Positions 58,837 through 64,000 of a stretch of 64,000 nt of DNA are shown one piece after another. The stretch spans positions 702,684-766,683 of the forward strand of contig BCIH01000004.1 in assembly GCA_002897115.2 (NCBI GenBank). Direction: 5' to 3'. Made by a program: the position numbers and the translations under genes. Origin of the DNA: Prototheca cutis. Lineage: Eukaryota > Chlorophyta > Trebouxiophyceae > Chlorellales > Chlorellaceae. Below the pieces are notes generated by a model, which saw only the letters and a program-made list of their open reading frames with translations, searched no databases and had not been told where the DNA came from. Numbering within the stretch: position 1 is the first letter of the stretch; every line of letters starts with the position of its first letter.

Positions 58837-59577
58837 GTGGCCCCAGCAGAATCTTGCGACGGGCATGCTGCCCTGATGCCTGAGTCTGGTGTTGGGTTGC
58901 CCGGCGGCCCGTGGGGCCCCCCCCACCCGATTCCACCCACTCCTGCTCCGCATGTGCCCCTATGTGTGTGCGCACGTGCGTGCGTGTGTCCTTTGCACCC
59001 GTTTTGATGCTTATCATCCACGGCGCGCTCCGTGTCCTGCTTCATGCAATCCAGCCCTGCCCCTTGGCCCAGCAGCCAGACAATCCCGTGCTCGCTCCGC
59101 TTGACAGCTGGCCGGACCCTCCTGTGTATGTCACACATGCGCCCGTGCCCATCGGGGCTGCTGTTGCATCCCGTCCCTGTGCCTGTTTTCCACCAGTCCG
59201 AGGGGTTGCCCGCTCCTTTGCACCCATTCGCCGCAAGGCCCCCAGTTTTGCGTGAGCAAAGATGTGCGCTTGTTCCAACACACCTCTTGGTTCCAAGCCT
59301 GAGTACACCTCTCGGCGGTATGTGAATGCGATGCTCAAGAAGGGGAGGAAAAAGATGATATAAATGGCGCGGTGTGTTGGGGCAGCCAGGCCCCGGGTGT
59401 TGCGGCGCAGCCAGCATGCACTTGTGCATCCGGGCCACACGGGCTCGCTCCACGAACTCTTTCGCATGCATGCCCCAGGCATCTGCAGCAGGCCGCGGTC
59501 AGCGCGGCGCACTGTCCATGTTCAATATGCGACGTGAACTGTAGAGTGTTGAGGGAGCATCGCGTCAAAGAGCAGCC
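58837..59577. other. Intergenic region
   Basis: About 740 bases. The only notable element is ATATAAAT near 59355-59363, too far (about 215 bases) from the bL31m ATG to call with confidence. Confidence 0.4.
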
Positions 59578-59995
59578 ATGGCGCGCAAGGGAATCCATCC
59601 CCTCATGCGGACCATGACGGTGGTCCTGCGGAACGGTTCCAGCTACCAGCTGTCCACCGTGCTGAAGAGGGCGACCCCGTGGAAGATGCAAACGGTAGGC
59701 ATAGGTGACCTGAAGGGAGGCGGCCATTCGGATCGGGGGCTACTGGGTGCTTGAGGCTCGTCTGTGAACGGGGCTCCTGTTGTGTGGGGAAGCGCCTGCA
59801 CTCTCACGGGTCACTGCGCCGTGTGAATCCCCCCTTCCCTTCCCACTAACGCAGGACACGACGAGTCACCCGGCATGGACGGGAATTGACACGGGCATCA
59901 GTGTGGAGGACGCCCGCATGGCAAGGATGCTGGAACGTTTTAGCAATCTGGGCAGCAGGCAGCACGCGCCGGCAAGCACCGAGGGCCAGCAGTAA
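59578..59995 (+). CDS. Mitochondrial ribosomal protein bL31m
   Basis: Large-subunit ribosomal protein of the zinc-free bL31 type. Two exons, 59578-59694 and 59855-59995, phase 0, 85 residues. Exon 1: MARKGIHPLMRTMTVVLRNG and SSYQLSTVLKRATPWKMQT. Exon 2: DTTSHPAWTGIDTGISVEDA and RMARMLERFSNLGS. The KGIHP - (V/I)(V/T)xxNGS - SHPxWTG - RMxRFxxxF pattern is that of plant mitochondrial L31; plastid and bacterial Cys motifs are absent. The short basic N-terminus may serve as the mitochondrial signal. Confidence 0.88.
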
Positions 59996-60483
59996 CTGGC
60001 ACCCGGGGTGGTGAGATAGACACTGCAACCCACCAAGGCATGAGGCTCCATAATTTTGCTGCACGCCCGAGGGTGTTTGTCACGGCGACCTAAGCACCAC
60101 AATGTCTGCCGGCAGACCGCCGCTGAGACTCCCCTCCCCAAAATATTTGCGTGCTCGCTGAATTTGGGGTAATTTCTAGTTGAAAAGCTATTGACAAACC
60201 GAGATCACGCGTGCATGGCAGCACCAGGTTTTATGGGTAAATGGGGTCCGCATCACGGGTATCCCCAACGCGTGTGAGGCGGGCCTTTCCTGGGGGAGAA
60301 GGGCCAGTGCCGAAGGCTCTGGCACTGGGTGATAAACAGCAGTGGAGACGGCGTGCCCACCGGATCCTCCGACGGTCCTGGAAAAGAGACCAGGGCTGGG
60401 ATAAATTTTCACCACTGGAAGTTGCCGGTTGGAGTTGCTGTTTGAGCCAGGGGACACCTGTCCCACTCAACCATCCAGCACTC
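59996..60483. other. Convergent intergenic region
   Basis: About 490 bases between bL31m (+) and the aldo-keto reductase (-). No feature seen. Confidence 0.5.
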
Positions 60484-62128
60484 TCAGGCGCCGTCGAGCC
60501 CGTCGAGGTCCTGCATCTCGGCGGGTGTGAGGGGCAGAGCCGCTGCGGCCAGATTCTCTCGCTGGTGCTGCACCGACGCGGATCGGGGGATGACTGCCGA
60601 GCCGTGGCGCAGGGCCCAGGCCAGGAGCACCTGCGCGGGCGTGGCCCTCTGCGCGGCGTGTGCCGCCGCGACCCCCCTGACAACAGGGTGCGAAAGCAGC
60701 GCGCCCGCGCCGTGCTGCGTCCCCAGCACCGAAAAGGCCTGATGCGTGACGCCTGCGCGCCGGCACCACACGCGGACGGCCTGGCTGGGATCCCGTGGCT
60801 CCGACACGGTCTGTACCAGAGCGGGCATCACGCGCGCCATGCCTTCCAGCTCCTTGAGCTGGACCACATCGAAATTTGCAACGCCGATGGCCCGGACGGT
60901 GCCCTCCTCTAGTAGCTCCTCCATGGCCGCCCACGAGTCACGCCACGTGCCCTCGGGCAGGTACCCCGGGCACAGCGCGGGGCCGCAGTCCGGGTAATGA
61001 AGCAGCAACAGGTCCAGGTAATCGGTGCGCAGGTCGGCCAGCGAGCCCCGGACCGACGCCAGCGTGTTCCAGTAGCCCAGCATGCGCGGGTGGACCTTGG
61101 AGGTGACGAACACATCGGACCGCGGGACGCCAGAAGCCGCCAGCCCCGCACCCACCAGGTCCTCGCGGTACCACTCCCGCGCCTGGGCACTGTCCAACAT
61201 GCGGTACCCCACACGCAGGGCACCGGCCACGGCCTCGGCGGTCCTATCCCCTAGCCCTGCCGTGCCAAAGCCCACAGTCGGCATCCAGACGCCAGGGGCA
61301 ATCTGCCGGCGCTCGGGGACAGACTCCAGGTACGTCACGTTGCAGACGCTGCAGGCACGGGGGCAGTTGTAAAACATGTACCCCGGATTGCGGTGACACT
61401 CGCCCAGATCGTGCCAGGATTGACACTGCCCGTCGCCATCATTGCATCGCGGGAGCAAGAAAGGCAGCGAGCCGGGCGGGAAATCGGCCGGCGGTGGGCG
61501 GGGTGATGCGGGGGGAAGCGGCGGCGGCTCTGGTGCCCNCCGCCGCCGCCGGTTCGCGGGGGGGGGCAGTGGGCTCAATCCGCGTCGCCGGTGTCGGTGT
61601 TTGTGCGGTGCAGACGTGGCGTGGGCACTAGGGGTGGATTGACTGCCGGTGCCGTCGGTCACTGTGCCCTCTGTTGTGGCCCGGCGCTCTTGCTGCCGCT
61701 GACCCTGCTGGACAGCTTGATCACTCCCGCCTGCATTGGCACCGGGAATATACACAGTGCATGGATGGATGAGTGGAGTCTGCACAGCCTGGCCAAGCGG
61801 GGCAGGCGGGGAGCCATCGAGTCGTCTGCCAAGACGGACACCCACGGGAATGGGGTGCAAGGCTTCTTCAGTCGAGACGGCAGGCGCGGCGCAATCCGGC
61901 TCAGCCCGCAGGGCTCGGGGGACACTCCGGATCGTGAAACATACCTTTCAGCGCGTTTGATGCATCGCCATTGGCCAGGAGGGGATCCCCGCCGTGGCCG
62001 ACCTCTGGGAGCCTGGAGGAGTTGAGAAGAAACAGACAGGGCAGCAATACGACGGCGGTGAGCAGCACCCTGTTGGGCGTGCGGCGCAGCCATCTGTCCA
62101 CTCCAGACACTCCTCCAGAGCGACTCAT
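60484..62128 (-). CDS. Membrane-anchored aldo-keto reductase with ShKT domain
   Basis: Two exons, 62128-61945 and 61730-60484, joined in frame (G|GC gives Gly), 476 residues. Exon 1: MSRSGGVSGVDRWLRRTPNR, then a signal anchor VLLTAVVLLPCLFLLNSS. Then a Gln/Pro-rich stem with an HKHRHRRR cluster and poly-Pro stretch. A ShKT-type six-cysteine module follows: CNDGDGQCQSWHDLGECHRN and GYMFYNCPRACSVC. The aldo-keto reductase barrel completes it: PTVGFGTAGLG, RVGYRMLDSAQAREWYRED (active-site Asp and probable Tyr), DVFVTSKVHPRMLG (Lys), DYLDLLLLHYPDC (His), RAIGVANFDVVQLKEL, HQAFSVLG and AWALRHGSAVIPRS (NADPH site). The anchor and ShKT domain point to a lumenal or extracellular enzyme; in plants ShKT modules accompany prolyl 4-hydroxylases. 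One ambiguous base (61539) lies in the stem. ATG at 62173 is an alternative start. Confidence 0.88.
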
Positions 62129-63084
62129 CCTGCCCGCCCCCCCGCAGGAGGGCTGGCGCTGTGACGACGACAATCTACGGAGATCCTCCGGCCAGGCTTA
62201 CAGGTGTCCCCTGGCTCAGCCCCGAGCAGTTTCCAGCAGGTCCGTGATCCCCGGATCTGATCGCATACTGAGCTGGTTTAGTTTGTATCATATTGTGCAT
62301 GGCATCCTAGGTGACCAGGTGACTGGATTTCTCTCGTGGAGGTGCCAAGTGCGTTCACGACTGTCTCAGGCATGTCCTCGAGGGGACGGACGGACCCACA
62401 ATCAATTGCAGTTCTGAACGGACTCGAGGTCGAGAGCGGCCATCATCCGCGCCATTGATGGGAGCGACTCGTACACTCTTTTTCACGGCAGTTGGGTATG
62501 TATCCAGCATACAATTATGTTTAGGTTTTCGTCTGAACTTCTTGCATGTTTGCAGAATGTGCCCACCGGGGTTCGCAGTTGGAGCACGCTGGACTCCCTT
62601 CACCCACCCAAACCTCTCAGGACTGTGCCATCTCGTCAAAAGCCCACCATTTGGAGTACTCCTACGCTACCGCTCCACATGCCATGACCTGTGTCCGCGA
62701 GAGGCCGCAACAGGGAGAATGCCCGACCGTAAGCTTGTCGTGCGCGCATCCGTCGCATAGAAGAGTAGGGGGACCCACTGGTAACCTGAAAGCGTTCATG
62801 AAGTGCACGAGTGAGCGACTGCACATTCATTTGGGGCGCCGATGGCAGTTTTGTCGTGAGAAATGAACTTGGGTGGCGCTTCCCGCCAGAGCGTCTTGTT
62901 GATGCCAAAGCCACGCTTAGGGTTCTGGCACATCCCCGGTCTGCATGCACCCCAGACACGCCTAAAAGACACTGCGCGCGGTGAGCCATCAGGTGCATAG
63001 TGCACACACGAGTTGGTTGGATTCCATACACGTCAGCAACACTCGATACGCGCAAGGGTTCCGACACTGCAGCTTGGGAGTTCG
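62129..63084. other. Divergent intergenic region
   Basis: The longest gene-free stretch here, about 955 bases, between the aldo-keto reductase (-) and PFP (+). Several short open frames occur on both strands; none has a recognisable domain or convincing codon pattern. A small gene cannot be excluded. Confidence 0.4.
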
Positions 63085-64000
63085 ATGGCGGCAGCCGTGA
63101 AGGTGAACGCGAGCAGCTTCCCCGACATCCACAGCACCGATGGCAACACTCCAAAGTATCTCCGCACCCCCGATCACGTTTTGAGCATCGAGGATGCTCT
63201 GGCAAACGTCGGGCGGCACCTGAGCAGGCTCCAGAGGGAGCGGCTGCAGTACGAGCCCCTGGTTCCCAACACGCTGCGAGGTGGGGAGGCTGTGTTCGCA
63301 TGATCTGGGCCGCGACAGCCTGTCGCCCCTCTCGCCATGACTGATAATGTCATTTACCGCTGAATGCCGCAGGTCATCACAAGGTTGTGGACGGTGAGCC
63401 CCGGGAGGCCGCCGCGAGCGCGGAGGTCATCGCCAAGCTGTTCCCTGAGTCCAGCGCCCGGAACACCCACATCCTGCGCCTGGTGCCCAGCAAGGATGAC
63501 GAGCCCCACGACGCCACCAAGCACAGGGCGCTGCGCCTGGGAGTGGTGCTGTCTGGAGGCCAGGCCCCTGGCGGGCACAATGTCATCACAGGGATTTTCG
63601 ACTATCTGTCCAGGCACAACCCAGGAAGCACCCTGCTGGGGTTTAAGAACGGGCCGCGCGGGATCCTGAAGGGTGACTACAAGCTGCTGAACGCTCGTGA
63701 ACTGGTGGGCGGTCCTGGGAAGAAGATGGGGTGGTGGGCGGTTTGGGAGCCGACTGGGTTTTGTTTCAATGCACAGGCTTTTGTCCCAGGTTGCCAGGGC
63801 GGCCTTTGGGCTGACGGTGTGAATGGGTGGCTCTGCGCACATGCAGGGCAAGGCTGTCATACTACTGCAAGGCCGCCCCGGTGCACATCCAAAACACGCC
63901 CATCATGATGTAGGAGTTTTATCGAAACCAGGGCGGGTTTCACCTGATCTGTTCCGGCCGGGACAAGATCGAGAAGCCTGAGCACCTCGAAGCAGGTGCG
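63085..64000 (+). CDS. PPi-dependent phosphofructokinase (PFP), 5' part
   Basis: Reversible cytosolic phosphorylation of fructose 6-phosphate using pyrophosphate, in glycolysis/gluconeogenesis. Three exons lie in the window: 63085-63280, 63373-63704 and 63914-63995; the last ends GAAGCAG|GTGCG, a donor at the very edge. Start MAAAVKVNASSFPDIHSTDG, then SRLQRERLQYEPLVPNTLRG; exon 2 RLGVVLSGGQAPGGHNVITG (PPi/F6P-binding glycine loop), IFDYLSRHNPGSTLLGFKNG and GDYKLLNARELV; exon 3 EFYRNQGGFHLICSGRDKIE. All are landmarks of plant PFP; the GGQAPGGHN loop fits the catalytic beta subunit, but alpha cannot be excluded from this part. The remainder lies beyond the window. Confidence 0.95.

Overview
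This is a nuclear genomic window from a photosynthetic (or once-photosynthetic) green alga, most likely a trebouxiophyte chlorophyte of the Chlorella/Auxenochlorella kind. The evidence is direct: GC-rich coding sequence, dense genes on both strands, many short introns with GTGAG/GTGCG donors, TGTAA motifs just after several stop codons (the chlorophyte-type polyadenylation signal), and plant-lineage proteins such as the plastid S1/EF-Ts polyprotein, EDR2-domain protein, ALMT-like channel, ISS1/VAS1-type aminotransferase and PPi-dependent phosphofructokinase. Nothing suggests a bacterium, an organelle genome or a virus. Gene starts and most exon borders were worked out by eye from splice consensus, reading frame and remembered family sequences, so borders given as 'about' are approximate.

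Layout. 0-8 kb: end of importin alpha (+), then the plastid EF-Ts polyprotein (-). 8-21 kb, minus strand: TRAPPII subunit TRS120, a secreted repeat protein, a Gly/Pro-rich SRC2-like protein and a T-type cyclin. 21-29.5 kb: an EDR2-C domain protein (+), organellar tRNA m7G methyltransferase (+), an unknown membrane protein (-) and a queuosine-salvage-like protein (+). 29.7-36.6 kb: the ribosome-biogenesis protein IPI1/TEX10 (-), a small unknown gene (+) and quinone oxidoreductase (-). 36.9-45.3 kb: exonuclease 1 (-), a RAB5IF/OPTI homologue (+), an AIG1/FAR-17a hydrolase (+) and nuclear poly(A)-binding protein (+). 45.5-50.7 kb: ALMT/FUSC-like channel (-) and aromatic aminotransferase (-). 57.7-64 kb: cold-shock/glycine-rich RNA-binding protein (+), mitochondrial bL31 (+), aldo-keto reductase with a ShKT domain (-) and the start of PFP (+).

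The stretch at about 50.86-57.14 kb is different. It holds at least two related repeat copies in opposite orientation around an assembly gap, followed by a further plus-strand gene. The translations resemble Fanzor/TnpB-family (OMEGA) eukaryotic RNA-guided nucleases: one copy carries the block that precedes the nuclease core, and the last gene carries a C-terminal zinc ribbon followed by an RDKNTARN motif. The copies look decayed: one has a frameshift and an internal deletion, and another is cut by the gap. This is the most notable content of the window.

A second genome-level feature is a set of long poly(G).poly(C) tracts. All four put G on the sense strand; three lie in introns 18-57 bases after a 5' splice site, and the fourth lies upstream of an internal exon in probable intronic sequence. 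One sits on an assembly gap. The host genes are ordinary housekeeping genes with no evident operon-like logic; neighbouring pairs are convergent, divergent or tandem with intergenic distances of roughly 0.2-1 kb.
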